Shown here piece after piece: positions 1 to 7,722 of a stretch of 64,000 nucleotides of DNA; the stretch's first letter is position 1, and each line of letters starts with the position of its first letter. The stretch spans positions 62,001 to 126,000 of the forward strand of contig NZ_JADCJZ010000001.1 in NCBI RefSeq assembly GCF_014982725.1, read 5' to 3'. Position numbers and translations under genes: made by a program. Source of the DNA: Thermophilibacter gallinarum (GTDB lineage: Bacteria > Actinomycetota > Coriobacteriia > Coriobacteriales > Atopobiaceae). The notes beneath the pieces were generated by a model, which ran no database searches, was not told the DNA's origin, and saw only the letters and a list, made by a program, of their open reading frames with translations.

Positions 1-1
1 C

Positions 2-865
2 GACCTCCCCGACCCGTCCGAGAACGAGGCCGACCCCTTCGCCACCGACCCCCAGGCCACGCGCGTCCAGGCCCCGGGAGGGGCCGTGCACGGCGCGGCT
101 GCCGAGCCGGCCGAGGCTCCCGCCCCCGCCGTTCCCGTCGACACGATCACGCCCGAGGACGTCGCCCGTGCGGGCGAGAAACCCAAGCGCGGCCTCCGCT
201 CCCTCCTCGGCAGGTTCCGCGGCAGGCCGTCCTCCGACGCCGACGCCGAGCCGGATGGCGACGCCCCCGAGGACGACGGCACCTGGCGCGGCGGCGCCGC
301 CCCGCGCGCCGGCCTGCGCCTCGTCGAGGACGACGAGTCCGTCGCCGACGAGCAGCCCGCCGAGGACGAGCCGAGCGAGGAGGAGCTGCGCGACGCCGTC
401 CTCACCCTCGGCGACGACGCGCTCCTCGCGCACGACATCTGGTTCGTCGCCCTGGGCGGCTCCTCCCTCGGCAACGCCGGCATGCGCGCGTTCCTCGCGC
501 GCCATCGCTCCGACATCAGGGGCTGCTTCGTGGTCAACCTCTCCTGCGTGGGCGCCGGCCACCTCACCGCCCTCAAGACCGAGGGCCTCGAGGAGACCCG
601 CCGTGCCGACCGCAGGATGGTCCGCCTCCTCTCCGGCGTCGCCTCCGACCTCCACGTGGAGCTCGCCCAGGAGCCCCACGACTGGGAGGACACGGACGCC
701 ACGCCCGCCATGCGCTCGTCGCTGCGCTCCGTGACGCTCATGGGCCTCGGCCCCAACGGCCTGCCCGCGCTCTCGCGCACCGCGGACGACGTCGAGGACA
801 ACGTCAACGGCGACAAGGCCGCCCAGGTCGCGGCGCTCGTCACGGAGATGATCCGCCGCTCGTAG
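2..865 (+). CDS. C-terminal part of an M28-peptidase-like protein (5' end outside window)
   Basis: The frame is already open at base 2 and ends at TAG 863-865, so about 287 C-terminal residues are present and the true start lies upstream. The first roughly 130 residues are an acidic, Pro/Ala/Glu-rich low-complexity stretch with a short basic patch. A folded domain follows (IWFVALGGSSLGNAGM ... CFVVNLSCVGAG) that resembles the second half of M28 zinc aminopeptidases. In that family the equivalent segment usually reads G-A-E-E and carries the catalytic Glu; here it reads G-G-S-S. The protein may therefore be a non-catalytic relative, or the alignment may be wrong. A stable hairpin follows the stop. 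Confidence 0.5.
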   Translation, partial: DLPDPSENEADPFATDPQATRVQAPGGAVHGAAAEPAEAPAPAVPVDTITPEDVARAGEKPKRGLRSLLGRFRGRPSSDADAEPDGDAPEDDGTWRGGAAPRAGLRLVEDDESVADEQPAEDEPSEEELRDAVLTLGDDALLAHDIWFVALGGSSLGNAGMRAFLARHRSDIRGCFVVNLSCVGAGHLTALKTEGLEETRRADRRMVRLLSGVASDLHVELAQEPHDWEDTDATPAMRSSLRSVTLMGLGPNGLPALSRTADDVEDNVNGDKAAQVAALVTEMIRRS

Positions 866-874
866 CGCCCCTAG

Positions 875-901
875 GCGACGGCCGCGCGCCAGGGCCGTCG
901 C
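875..901 (+). terminator. Hairpin after the first gene
   Basis: The nine-base arms GCGACGGCC (875-883) and GGCCGTCGC (893-901) pair perfectly around a nine-base loop, ten bases after the stop codon. No U-tract follows, so this may be a Rho-independent terminator of weak type or simply an mRNA 3' end stabiliser. Confidence 0.45.
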
Positions 902-1271
902 GCTCGTCCGGCGTGTCCCACGGCGGGGTTGCTCCGACCGCGGGGCAGGTCGCCTCCCCTCGGAGAGGAGCGCGGGGACCCCGTTCTTCTCGCCGTGCGC
1001 GCCGTCGCGCCGAGTGCTCTCTCTGACATCGGGCCTCCTGTCCTCTCGGGGATGGGAGGCCTCACGTTACGCGGCGCGGCTTCCCCCACTGTGACGCTCG
1101 CTTGCCGCCCGCTGCCACGAAGCTGCCCCGGCGCCCCGTGCGAGCGCGTCGCCGCCGGCAGGGGGCTCGGTCAGAAATCGACGCCGGGTCACCCGCCCGA
1201 CGTCGGGACCGTCCGCCGCCACGGACTCTCCACGTCACCTCGCCGCCCGCCGCGTGTGCTTTCGGCGCGCC
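902..1271. other. Gene-free spacer
   Basis: I see no convincing gene here. The spacer holds one copy of the window-wide motif GTTCTTCTCGCC at 983-994. It also holds a hairpin with arms GGCCTCC (1032-1038) and GGAGGCC (1055-1061), which could end transcription in either direction. Confidence 0.5.
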
Positions 1272-1301
1272 TTGCCCGCCGGCGTCGCGGCAGGGTATAC
1301 T
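1272..1301 (+). promoter_or_regulatory. Sigma-70 type promoter of tRNA-Gly
   Basis: TTGCCC at 1272-1277 and TATACT at 1296-1301 are separated by 18 bases and lie about 33 bases upstream of the mature tRNA 5' end. Confidence 0.6.
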
Positions 1302-1333
1302 TCTCCATGCGCCGGAGCGTCTGGCGTGTGATC

Positions 1334-1408
1334 GCGGGCATCGCCAAGTGGTAAGGCATCAGCTTCCCAAGCTGACATTCGCGGGTTCGAGTCCCGTTGC
1401 CCGCTCCA
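1334..1408 (+). tRNA. tRNA-Gly (anticodon CCC)
   Basis: The acceptor strands GCGGGCA (1334-1340) and TGCCCGC (1398-1404) pair fully. The anticodon arm TCAGC-TTCCCAA-GCTGA puts CCC in the anticodon position, the T loop reads GGTTCGAGTCC, and CCA is encoded at 1406-1408. It reads GGG codons. Confidence 0.95.
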
Positions 1409-1417
1409 GAACAGCCG

Positions 1418-1442
1418 GGGCCCCACGCCGGGGCCCTTTTTT
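1418..1442 (+). terminator. Rho-independent terminator of tRNA-Gly
   Basis: A seven-base stem GGGCCCC/GGGGCCC with loop ACGCC is followed by six T residues (1437-1442), ten bases after the encoded CCA. Confidence 0.85.
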
Positions 1443-1480
1443 GTTGCCGCCGCCCGCCCGCGGGCCGAGGAAGGAAGACC

Positions 1481-2761
1481 ATGGCAGACATCCCCATGAC
1501 CGACGAGGAGTGCCGCATCGCCACGGAGCGGCTCTCCGAGCAGCTCGACCTTTACGCCGCCCTGCTCGTCCGCAAGGGCGTGGCCCTGCAGCGCGGCCAG
1601 GAGCTTGTGCTCGAGGCGCCCGTCGAGCGCGCCGACTTCGCCCGTCGCGTGGTGCGCGCCGCGTACCGCAACGGCGCCTCGCACGTGACCGTGATCTGGG
1701 CGGACGACGAGGTCACGCGCCTGACCTACGAGAACTGCCCGCTCGAGGCCTTCGAGCACACCCCGTCCTGGAAGGTCGAGCAGCTCAACTCGCTCGCCGA
1801 GGCCGGTGCGGCGTTCTTGTTCCTGGAGGGCCAGGACCCCTCCATCCTGCGCGGCATCGACCCCGCCAAGCCGGCGGCCGCGTCGCGCGCCCGCAACACC
1901 GAGTGCCGCTCGTTCCGTGACGGAATGGACTTCGGCCGCAACGCCTGGTGCATTGCCGGCGTGCCGGTCCAGGCGTGGGCGAGCGAGGTGTTCCCCGAGC
2001 TCTCCCCGGCCGAGGCGCTCTACCGTCTGTGGCTCCTCATTCTCGAGGTCTCCCGCGCGGACGGCGAGGACCCGGAGAGCGCCTGGGAGACGCACAACGC
2101 CTCCTTCGAGAAGACCAAGCGCTTCCTCAACGAGCACCGCTTCGACGCTCTGCGCTACGAGGCCTCCAACGGCACCGATCTCACCGTCGGCCTGACCGAG
2201 GGCCACGTCTGGGACGGCGGCGCGGGTCGCACGCAGGACGGCGTGACCTTCTTCCCCAACATCCCCACCGAGGAGGTCTTCACCTCCCCGGACCGCCTGC
2301 GCGCCGACGGCGTGGTGCGCTCGGCGCTGCCGCTCGTCCACACCGGCCAGGTCGTGCGCGACTTTTGGCTGCGCTTCGAGGGCGGCGAGGTGGTGGACTT
2401 CGGCGCCGAGCAGGGGCGCGAGGTCCTGCGTCACATCATCGAGACGGACGAGGGGTCGCGCCGCCTCGGCGAGTGCGCGCTCGTCTCCAAGAACACGCCC
2501 ATCCGTCAGAGCGACACCCTCTTCTACGACACCCTCTACGACGAGAACGCGAGCTGCCACCTGGCGCTGGGCATGGGATTTCCCGAGTGCGTCGCCGGCG
2601 GCGTGAAGATGGACAAGGAGACGCTGCTCGCGCACGGCGTCAACCAGAGCGCGGCGCACGTCGACTTCATGATCGGCACCGACGACATGACCATCACCGG
2701 CATCTGCGCCGACGGCACCGAGGTCCCCGTGTTCGTGAACGGGCAGTGGGCCTGGGAGTAG
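1481..2761 (+). CDS. M29 family metallo-aminopeptidase (AmpS/PepS type)
   Basis: This 426-residue cytosolic enzyme should remove N-terminal amino acids from peptides using two metal ions. Length and layout fit the M29 family (about 410 residues). The expected metal ligands are visible in order: Glu in NIPTEEVF, Glu in RLGECALV, His in ENASCHLALG, and the His and Asp of AAHVDFMIG. The start at 1481 is chosen because GAGGAAGGAAG lies just upstream and the product begins MADIPMTDEE. The tRNA-Gly terminator precedes it, so it needs its own promoter or read-through. A TAAAAT at 2762-2767, overlapping its 3' end, may be the -10 of the following tRNA. Substrate preference cannot be read from the sequence. 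Confidence 0.9.
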   Translation: MADIPMTDEECRIATERLSEQLDLYAALLVRKGVALQRGQELVLEAPVERADFARRVVRAAYRNGASHVTVIWADDEVTRLTYENCPLEAFEHTPSWKVEQLNSLAEAGAAFLFLEGQDPSILRGIDPAKPAAASRARNTECRSFRDGMDFGRNAWCIAGVPVQAWASEVFPELSPAEALYRLWLLILEVSRADGEDPESAWETHNASFEKTKRFLNEHRFDALRYEASNGTDLTVGLTEGHVWDGGAGRTQDGVTFFPNIPTEEVFTSPDRLRADGVVRSALPLVHTGQVVRDFWLRFEGGEVVDFGAEQGREVLRHIIETDEGSRRLGECALVSKNTPIRQSDTLFYDTLYDENASCHLALGMGFPECVAGGVKMDKETLLAHGVNQSAAHVDFMIGTDDMTITGICADGTEVPVFVNGQWAWE

Positions 2762-2775
2762 TAAAATCGACCCGC

Positions 2776-2851
2776 GCGCCCTTAGCTCAGCTGGCAGAGC
2801 AGGGGACTTTTAATCCCAAGGTCCAGGGTTCGAACCCCTGAGGGCGCACCA
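2776..2851 (+). tRNA. tRNA-Lys (anticodon TTT)
   Basis: The acceptor strands GCGCCCT (2776-2782) and AGGGCGC (2841-2847) pair with one G-T. The anticodon loop CTTTTAA gives anticodon TTT, and CCA is encoded at 2849-2851. The outermost anticodon-stem pair (G-A) is mismatched. Confidence 0.95.
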
Positions 2852-2862
2852 TCGCACGGCCC

Positions 2863-2898
2863 GGGCCGGACGTCCTTCTCGACGCCCGGCCCTCTTTT
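2863..2898 (+). terminator. Rho-independent terminator of tRNA-Lys
   Basis: GGGCCGG (2863-2869) pairs with CCGGCCC (2886-2892), with an inner CGTC/GACG stem, followed by TCTTTTG. The loop region contains GTCCTTCTCGAC (2872-2883), a one-mismatch copy of the window-wide motif. Confidence 0.85.
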
Positions 2899-2921
2899 GT
2901 GTCGCCCGTCCCCGGCCCGTC

Positions 2922-3158
2922 GAGGGTTTGGGTTCACGATTGCCGGCGGGCCGAGCAGACCGCCCGAGAAACCGCAGGTAGATGCATGGTTCAAAAGAAC
3001 ATGCGGCTGATTGTCCGAAAAATCGAACCCAAACCCGAAAACGGTTTGGGTTCAGAAAACACCCCCTCGCGACGGCATAAAAACTCGCACGACACAACTA
3101 GCTGCGAAAATAGAGGATTCAACAGACTTTTCGCCTGATTCTCGAACCCAAACCCTCC
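2922..3158. repeat. Double inverted-repeat element ending in GGGTTTGGGTTC
   Basis: Four copies of one short sequence alternate in direction: GGGTTTGGGTTC forward near 2922-2935, reverse at 3025-3036, forward at 3043-3053 and reverse at 3144-3158. They delimit two units of about 115 bp each, placed head to tail. The two inner arms form an 11-bp hairpin with loop CGAAAAC. The inside of the second unit is richer in A+T than the surroundings. A single further copy lies at 57612-57627. No coding function is evident. Confidence 0.75.
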
Positions 3159-3315
3159 GAAGGGGGCTTGAGCAAGCCAGAGACACGTCGAATCCGCGCC
3201 AATGTTTCAAGACGAAGTCGCTTCTCGCCGCCCTCACGCCCAGGACCTACACTCAGCACGTCAGACAGCCGCGGGCCAATAGCCCGCGCCCGCTCAACTA
3301 CTGAGGAGGCCAACG
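3159..3315 (+). promoter_or_regulatory. Probable promoter region of the argG leader transcript
   Basis: The best -10 candidate is TACACT at 3248-3253. I cannot pair it with a good -35 hexamer. TCGCTTCTCGCC at 3218-3229 is a degenerate copy of the window-wide motif. A transcript starting near 3260 would carry a leader of about 255 nt ahead of argG. Confidence 0.35.
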
Positions 3316-3393
3316 TTGAAGAACGTTTCCAGCGCACCCGTGTGTGCCGCCCTCCTCGCATCCCGACGCCAGAACCGACGAATCACGCCCTAG
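3316..3393 (+). CDS. Arginine-rich leader peptide of argG (25 aa)
   Basis: This short frame starts with TTG at 3316, six bases after a strong ribosome-binding site (GAGGAGG, 3304-3310), and ends at TAG 3391-3393. Its C-terminal half contains R-R-Q-N-R-R, meaning four Arg codons (CGA CGC at 3364-3369 and CGA CGA at 3376-3381) within six codons; three of them are CGA. It is followed by an intrinsic terminator at 3444-3466 and then by argG. This is the plan of a ribosome-mediated attenuator. The peptide itself probably has no further role. Frames in G+C-rich DNA contain many Arg codons by chance, which lowers confidence. Confidence 0.65.
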   Translation: MKNVSSAPVCAALLASRRQNRRITP

Positions 3394-3443
3394 ATGTCGC
3401 GCGTCGCTCAAGCATGCCGGTTCTTATCGCCAGCCAGCCCAGC

Positions 3444-3466
3444 GCCCCGCGACGTCGGGGCTTTTT
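3444..3466 (+). terminator. Attenuator terminator upstream of argG
   Basis: GCCCCG (3444-3449) pairs with CGGGGC (3456-3461) around loop CGACGT, followed by TTTTT at 3462-3466. It lies 49 bases ahead of the argG start and behind the Arg-rich leader frame. GCGACG (3449-3454) can pair instead with CGTCGC at 3402-3407. That segment overlaps GCGTCG (3401-3406), which can pair with the first Arg codon pair (3364-3369). These form mutually exclusive hairpins. Confidence 0.75.
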
Positions 3467-3514
3467 CGTAGGCAGCACACCCAGCAGGTAACCCACCCAC
3501 AGAAAGGGAGCATC

Positions 3515-4744
3515 ATGGCAGAGAAGGAAAAGGTCGTCCTCGCGTACTCCGGCGGACTGGACACGTCCGTCATCGTCAAGTGGCTGCAGGTCGAGAAGAA
3601 CCTCGACGTCATCGCCATCTGCGGCAACGTGGGCCAGGACGAGAAGGACCTCTCCTGGATCAAGCAGAAGGCGCTGGACATGGGCGCCATCGCCTCCGAG
3701 GCCATCGACATGCGCGCCGAGTACGCCGAGAAGATCCTCTCCAAGGCGCTCTGGGCCAACGGCAAGTACGAGGGCGTCTACCCGCTGCTCTCCGCGCTGT
3801 CCCGCCCGCTGATCTCCAAGCACCTCGTGGATATCGCGCACCAGTACGGCGCCAAGTACATCGCCCACGGCTGCACGGGCAAGGGCAACGACCAGGTCCG
3901 CTTTGAGACCTGCATCCGCGCGCTCGATCCCGAGCTGGAGATCATCGCGCCCGTGCGCGTGTGGGACCTCACCACGCGTGACTCCGAGATGGAGTGGGCC
4001 GAGGCCAACGGCGTGCCCGTGCCCACCACCAAGAAGAAGCCCTACTCCATCGACGACAACCTCTGGGGTCGCGCGATCGAGTGCGGCGTGCTCGAGGACA
4101 CCTGGAACAAGCCGCCCGCGGACATCTGGACGATGACCAACAACCTCGAGGACTGCCCCGCCGAGCCGGAGGAGGTCGTGATCTCCTTCGAGGAGGGCAT
4201 CCCCACCGCGCTCAACGGCGAGAAGATGGACCTGCTCTCCCTCATCATCAAGGCCAACGAGATCGCCGGCCGCAACGGCTACGGCCGCATCGACATGATC
4301 GAGGACCGCGTCGTGGGCATCAAGAGCCGCGAGTGCTACGAGTGCCCGGCGGCGCTGCTGCTCATCCAGGCGCACCAGACCCTCGAGCAGCTCTGCCTCG
4401 ACGCCGAGACCCTCAAGCAGAAGGCCAAGATGGACGTCGAGTGGGCCTCGACCGTGTACCGCGGCCTGTGGTTCAGCCAGAACCGCATGGCCATCGACGC
4501 CTACAACGCCTACACGCAGAAGTTCGTCACCGGTGACGTCCGCATCATCCTGTGCAAGGGCGGCCTGTTCGTCGACGGCGTGCGTAGCCCCTACAGCCTC
4601 TACGACTACAACCTCGCGACCTACGACGAGGGCGACTCCTTCGACCACACCGCGGCGCGCGGCTTCATCGAGCTCCACGGCCTGCAGTCCAAGACCTGGT
4701 CCAAGGTCCAGGGCCCCGGCTCCGGCCTCCAGCCCGTCCACTAG
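3515..4744 (+). CDS. argG: Argininosuccinate synthase
   Basis: This 409-residue enzyme condenses citrulline and aspartate with ATP to argininosuccinate, the penultimate step of arginine synthesis. The N-terminal nucleotide-binding loop is visible as LAYSGGLDTSVI, and further family blocks include HGCTGKGNDQVRFE and KSRECYECPAALLL. The ATG at 3515 follows AAAGGGAG and gives a normal family length; an upstream extension in the same frame would run through the attenuator and is unlikely. Expression is probably controlled by the arginine leader peptide and terminator just upstream. argH follows 94 bases later behind a strong hairpin. No other arginine genes are in the window. Confidence 0.97.
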   Translation: MAEKEKVVLAYSGGLDTSVIVKWLQVEKNLDVIAICGNVGQDEKDLSWIKQKALDMGAIASEAIDMRAEYAEKILSKALWANGKYEGVYPLLSALSRPLISKHLVDIAHQYGAKYIAHGCTGKGNDQVRFETCIRALDPELEIIAPVRVWDLTTRDSEMEWAEANGVPVPTTKKKPYSIDDNLWGRAIECGVLEDTWNKPPADIWTMTNNLEDCPAEPEEVVISFEEGIPTALNGEKMDLLSLIIKANEIAGRNGYGRIDMIEDRVVGIKSRECYECPAALLLIQAHQTLEQLCLDAETLKQKAKMDVEWASTVYRGLWFSQNRMAIDAYNAYTQKFVTGDVRIILCKGGLFVDGVRSPYSLYDYNLATYDEGDSFDHTAARGFIELHGLQSKTWSKVQGPGSGLQPVH

Positions 4745-4767
4745 GCGCTCGGTACGTTTCACGAGAA

Positions 4768-4799
4768 ACGGCCGGCTGGGAGGGCTCCCGGCCGGCCGT
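4768..4799 (+). terminator. Long hairpin between argG and argH
   Basis: ACGGCCGG (4768-4775) pairs with CCGGCCGT (4792-4799), and the stem continues inward to about 14 pairs with loop GGGC. Only CTTGCT follows instead of a U-run, so termination may be partial and argH may be partly co-transcribed. Confidence 0.6.
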
Positions 4800-4838
4800 C
4801 TTGCTAAGCTAGTCACCAAGCAACCCGAGGAAGGAGCC

Positions 4839-6233
4839 ATGATGGCGCTGTGGGGTGGCAGGTTCGAGAAGGGCGTGGACCAGTTCACGCAGGAGTTCGG
4901 CGCGAGCCTCGAGGTCGACAAGAACATGGCGGCCCACGACATCGCCGGCAGCCGCGCGCATGCGCGCATGCTCGCCGAGCAGGGCATCATCTCTGCCGAG
5001 GACCAGGCCGCGATCGACGCGGGCCTCGCCGACATCGCCGCGCAGATCGACGCCGACACCTTCGCCTGGGACGTCAACGACGAGGACGTCCACATGGCGG
5101 TGGAGGGCGCGCTCACCCGCGCGATCGGCGCCGCCGGCGGGCGCCTGCACACCGGGCGCTCCCGCAACGACCAGGTCGCCACCGACATCCGCCTGCTCGC
5201 CAAGGACCTCTGCGAGGAGCTCATGGCCGGAAACGTCGAGCTGCGCCGCGTCCTTCTCGACGTGGCCGAGAAGAACCTCGACGTCGTGATGCCCGGCTAC
5301 ACGCACCTCCAGCACGCGCAGCCGGTACTGCTCTCCCACCACCTGCTCGCGTACTTCTGGATGTTCACGCGCGACTTCACGCGCCTCGCCGCCGCGCGCG
5401 ACGCCGCGGACGCCAACCCGCTCGGGGCCGCCGCACTCGCCGGCACCACCTACCCGCTGAACCGCGAGCGCACCACGGAGCTCCTGGGCTTCTCGCGCAC
5501 GATCCCCAACTCGCTCGACGCCGTCTCCGACCGCGACTACCTGCTCGACCTCGAGTATGCCTGCGCCGTGGGCATGATGCACCTCTCGCGCCTGTGCGAG
5601 GAGATCGTGCTGTGGAGCTCCACGGAGTTTGGCTTCATCACGCTCTCGGACGAATACTCCACCGGCTCCTCGATCATGCCGCAGAAGAAGAACCCCGACT
5701 TCGCCGAGCTCACGCGCGGCAAGACCGGCCGCGTCTACGGCGACCTGATGGCGCTGCTCACCACCATGAAGTCGCTGCCGCTGGCCTACAACAAGGACCT
5801 CCAGGAGTGCAAGGAGGGCCCGCTCGACGCAGCGCGCACGCTCTCCGACTGCATGGAGATCGCCGCGGGCATGGTGGAGACCTGGACCGTCAACGCCGAC
5901 GTCATGCTCGCGCAGGCGGGCACGGGCTTCTCGGCCGCCACGGACGTGGCCGACTACCTGGCCAAGAAGGGCATGCCGTTCCGCGAGGCGCACCGCGTGG
6001 TGGGCGAGCTCGTGCTCTACTGCGAGAAGCACGGCAAGGGCCTCGAGGACCTCACGCCCGAGGAGTTCGCCTCGGCGAGCCCGCTCTTCGAGGCGGACAT
6101 CGCGCGGGACCTGGACCCCGCCGGCATCGCCAACGCGCGCGTGACCTACGGCGGCACCGGCCACGACGCTGTTGTCGTGCAGATGGGCGAGGCGCGCGCC
6201 GCGCTCGAGAAGGACGAGGGCGCCCTGCGGTAG
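4839..6233 (+). CDS. argH: Argininosuccinate lyase
   Basis: This 464-residue enzyme of the fumarase/aspartase superfamily cleaves argininosuccinate to arginine and fumarate. The superfamily signature is GSSIMPQKKNPD, and TGRSRNDQVATD and YTHLQHAQPV are typical substrate-site blocks. The start ATG-ATG at 4839 follows GAGGAAGGAG. The gene follows argG, as is common. The last codons overlap a TAGAAT (6231-6236) that looks like the -10 of purB, so purB may have its own promoter inside the argH stop. Confidence 0.97.
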   Translation: MMALWGGRFEKGVDQFTQEFGASLEVDKNMAAHDIAGSRAHARMLAEQGIISAEDQAAIDAGLADIAAQIDADTFAWDVNDEDVHMAVEGALTRAIGAAGGRLHTGRSRNDQVATDIRLLAKDLCEELMAGNVELRRVLLDVAEKNLDVVMPGYTHLQHAQPVLLSHHLLAYFWMFTRDFTRLAAARDAADANPLGAAALAGTTYPLNRERTTELLGFSRTIPNSLDAVSDRDYLLDLEYACAVGMMHLSRLCEEIVLWSSTEFGFITLSDEYSTGSSIMPQKKNPDFAELTRGKTGRVYGDLMALLTTMKSLPLAYNKDLQECKEGPLDAARTLSDCMEIAAGMVETWTVNADVMLAQAGTGFSAATDVADYLAKKGMPFREAHRVVGELVLYCEKHGKGLEDLTPEEFASASPLFEADIARDLDPAGIANARVTYGGTGHDAVVVQMGEARAALEKDEGALR

Positions 6234-6274
6234 AATCGAGGGGTCAGCCGCGCAAGACGCCGAGGAGGCCCCGC

Positions 6275-7621
6275 ATGATCGACCGCTACACCCGTCCCGA
6301 GATGGGCCACATCTTCTCCCTGGAGAACAAGTACCGCATCTGGCAGGAGATCGAGGTGCTGGCCTGCGAGGCGCACGCCGAGATGGGCAAGGTCGGCATC
6401 ACGCGCGAGGAGGCCGCCTGGATCCGCGAGCACGCGGACTTCAACAAGGACGAGGTCGACGCCATCGAGGCCGTGACCAACCACGACGTCATCGCCTTCC
6501 TCACCAACATGGGCGAGTACATCGACCGCGACGTCCCCGAGGGCGAGCCCAAGCCGTCGCGCTGGGTCCACTTTGGCATGACGTCCTCCGACCTCGGCGA
6601 CACCGCCCTCTGCTACCAGCTCGTCCAGGCCACCGACATCCTCATCGAGGACTGCAGGAAGCTCGGCGAGATCTGCAAGCGTCGCGCCTTCGAGGAGCGC
6701 GACACCCTCTGCGTGGGCCGCACCCACGGCATCCACGCCGAGCCCATGACCTTCGGCATGAAGTTCGGCAGCTGGGCCTGGGAGCTCAAGCGCGACTACG
6801 ACCGCCTCAAGGACGCCCGCGCCAACGTGGCCTTCGGCGCCATCTCCGGCGCGGTGGGCACCTACTCCTCCATCGACCCGTTCGTCGAGGAGTACGTCTG
6901 CGAGCACCTGGGTCTGGTTCACGACCCGCTGTCCACGCAGGTCATCTCCCGTGACCACCACGCCTACCTCGCCGGCGTCCTGGCCACCACCGCCGCCACC
7001 TGCGAGCGCATCGCCACGGAGATCCGCAACCTCCAGAAGACCGACACCCTCGAGGCCGAGGAGCCGTTCCGCAAGGGCCAGAAGGGCAGCTCGGCCATGC
7101 CGCACAAGCGCAACCCCATCACGGTGGAGAAGGTCTGCGGCCTCTCCCGCGTGGTGAAGGCCAACGCCCAGGTGGCCTTCGACAACGTGGCGCTCTGGCA
7201 CGAGCGCGACATCAGCCACAGCTCCGCCGAGCGCGTGGCGCAGGCCGACAGCTTCATCGCCCTTGACCACATGTTCCAGTGCCTCACGCGCATCGTGGAC
7301 GGCCTCATCCTCTACCCGGCGCAGATGCTCGCCAACCTCAACAAGACGCGAGGCCTGATCTTCTCGTCCAAGGTCCTTCTCGCCCTCGTGGAGACGGGCA
7401 TCACCCGCGAGGAGGCCTACGCCATCGTGCAGGAGAACGCCATGGCCACGTGGCGCGAGGTCCAGCAGTGCGCTGGCGGCACCACGTTCCGCGAGAAGCT
7501 CGAGGCCGATGCGCGCTGCACCGTCCCGGCCGCGGAGCTGGACGAGATCTTCGACCCGCGCGCCTTCCTCACGCGCGCCGGCGTGGTCTTCGACCGCCTG
7601 GAGCAGCTGAGCTTCGACTAA
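6275..7621 (+). CDS. purB: Adenylosuccinate lyase
   Basis: This 448-residue enzyme catalyses two purine steps: SAICAR to AICAR, and adenylosuccinate to AMP. It belongs to the same superfamily as ArgH. The signature loop is KGSSAMPHKRNP, and the catalytic His region reads VGRTHGIHAEP. The ATG at 6275 follows CGAGGAGG. It sits 41 bases after argH. A perfect 27-bp inverted repeat begins 10 bases after its stop and may act as its transcript end. Confidence 0.97.
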   Translation: MIDRYTRPEMGHIFSLENKYRIWQEIEVLACEAHAEMGKVGITREEAAWIREHADFNKDEVDAIEAVTNHDVIAFLTNMGEYIDRDVPEGEPKPSRWVHFGMTSSDLGDTALCYQLVQATDILIEDCRKLGEICKRRAFEERDTLCVGRTHGIHAEPMTFGMKFGSWAWELKRDYDRLKDARANVAFGAISGAVGTYSSIDPFVEEYVCEHLGLVHDPLSTQVISRDHHAYLAGVLATTAATCERIATEIRNLQKTDTLEAEEPFRKGQKGSSAMPHKRNPITVEKVCGLSRVVKANAQVAFDNVALWHERDISHSSAERVAQADSFIALDHMFQCLTRIVDGLILYPAQMLANLNKTRGLIFSSKVLLALVETGITREEAYAIVQENAMATWREVQQCAGGTTFREKLEADARCTVPAAELDEIFDPRAFLTRAGVVFDRLEQLSFD

Positions 7622-7630
7622 CCGCGCACC

Positions 7631-7707
7631 GTGCAAAAGGGACAGTCACTTTTGCACATCGGCGACAGGCATCAGAGAGCGTGCAAAAGTGACTGTCCCT
7701 TTTGCAC
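7631..7707. repeat. Perfect 27-bp inverted repeat, GTGCAAAAG type
   Basis: The arms 7631-7657 and 7681-7707 are exact reverse complements separated by 23 bases. Each arm begins GTGCAAAAG and ends CTTTTGCAC, with GGGACAGTC in the centre. A diverged single arm lies just after pgi at 52321-52347. The structure resembles REP-type palindromes with a GGGACAG core known from other bacteria. Position between purB and the next gene suggests it could also end transcription. Confidence 0.9.
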
Positions 7708-7722
7708 GGGAGGAGAAGAACG

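Noticed and set aside
2922-3158. CRISPR-like array
   Set aside because: The repeats alternate in direction, are only four, and are unevenly spaced; no cas genes are present.
2899-3304. Short open frames between tRNA-Lys and the argG leader
   Set aside because: They run through inverted repeats, lack ribosome-binding sites and have no recognisable features.
3393-3514. T-box riboswitch upstream of argG
   Set aside because: A terminator is present, but I find no T-box sequence or specifier-loop arrangement; the leader-peptide explanation fits better.
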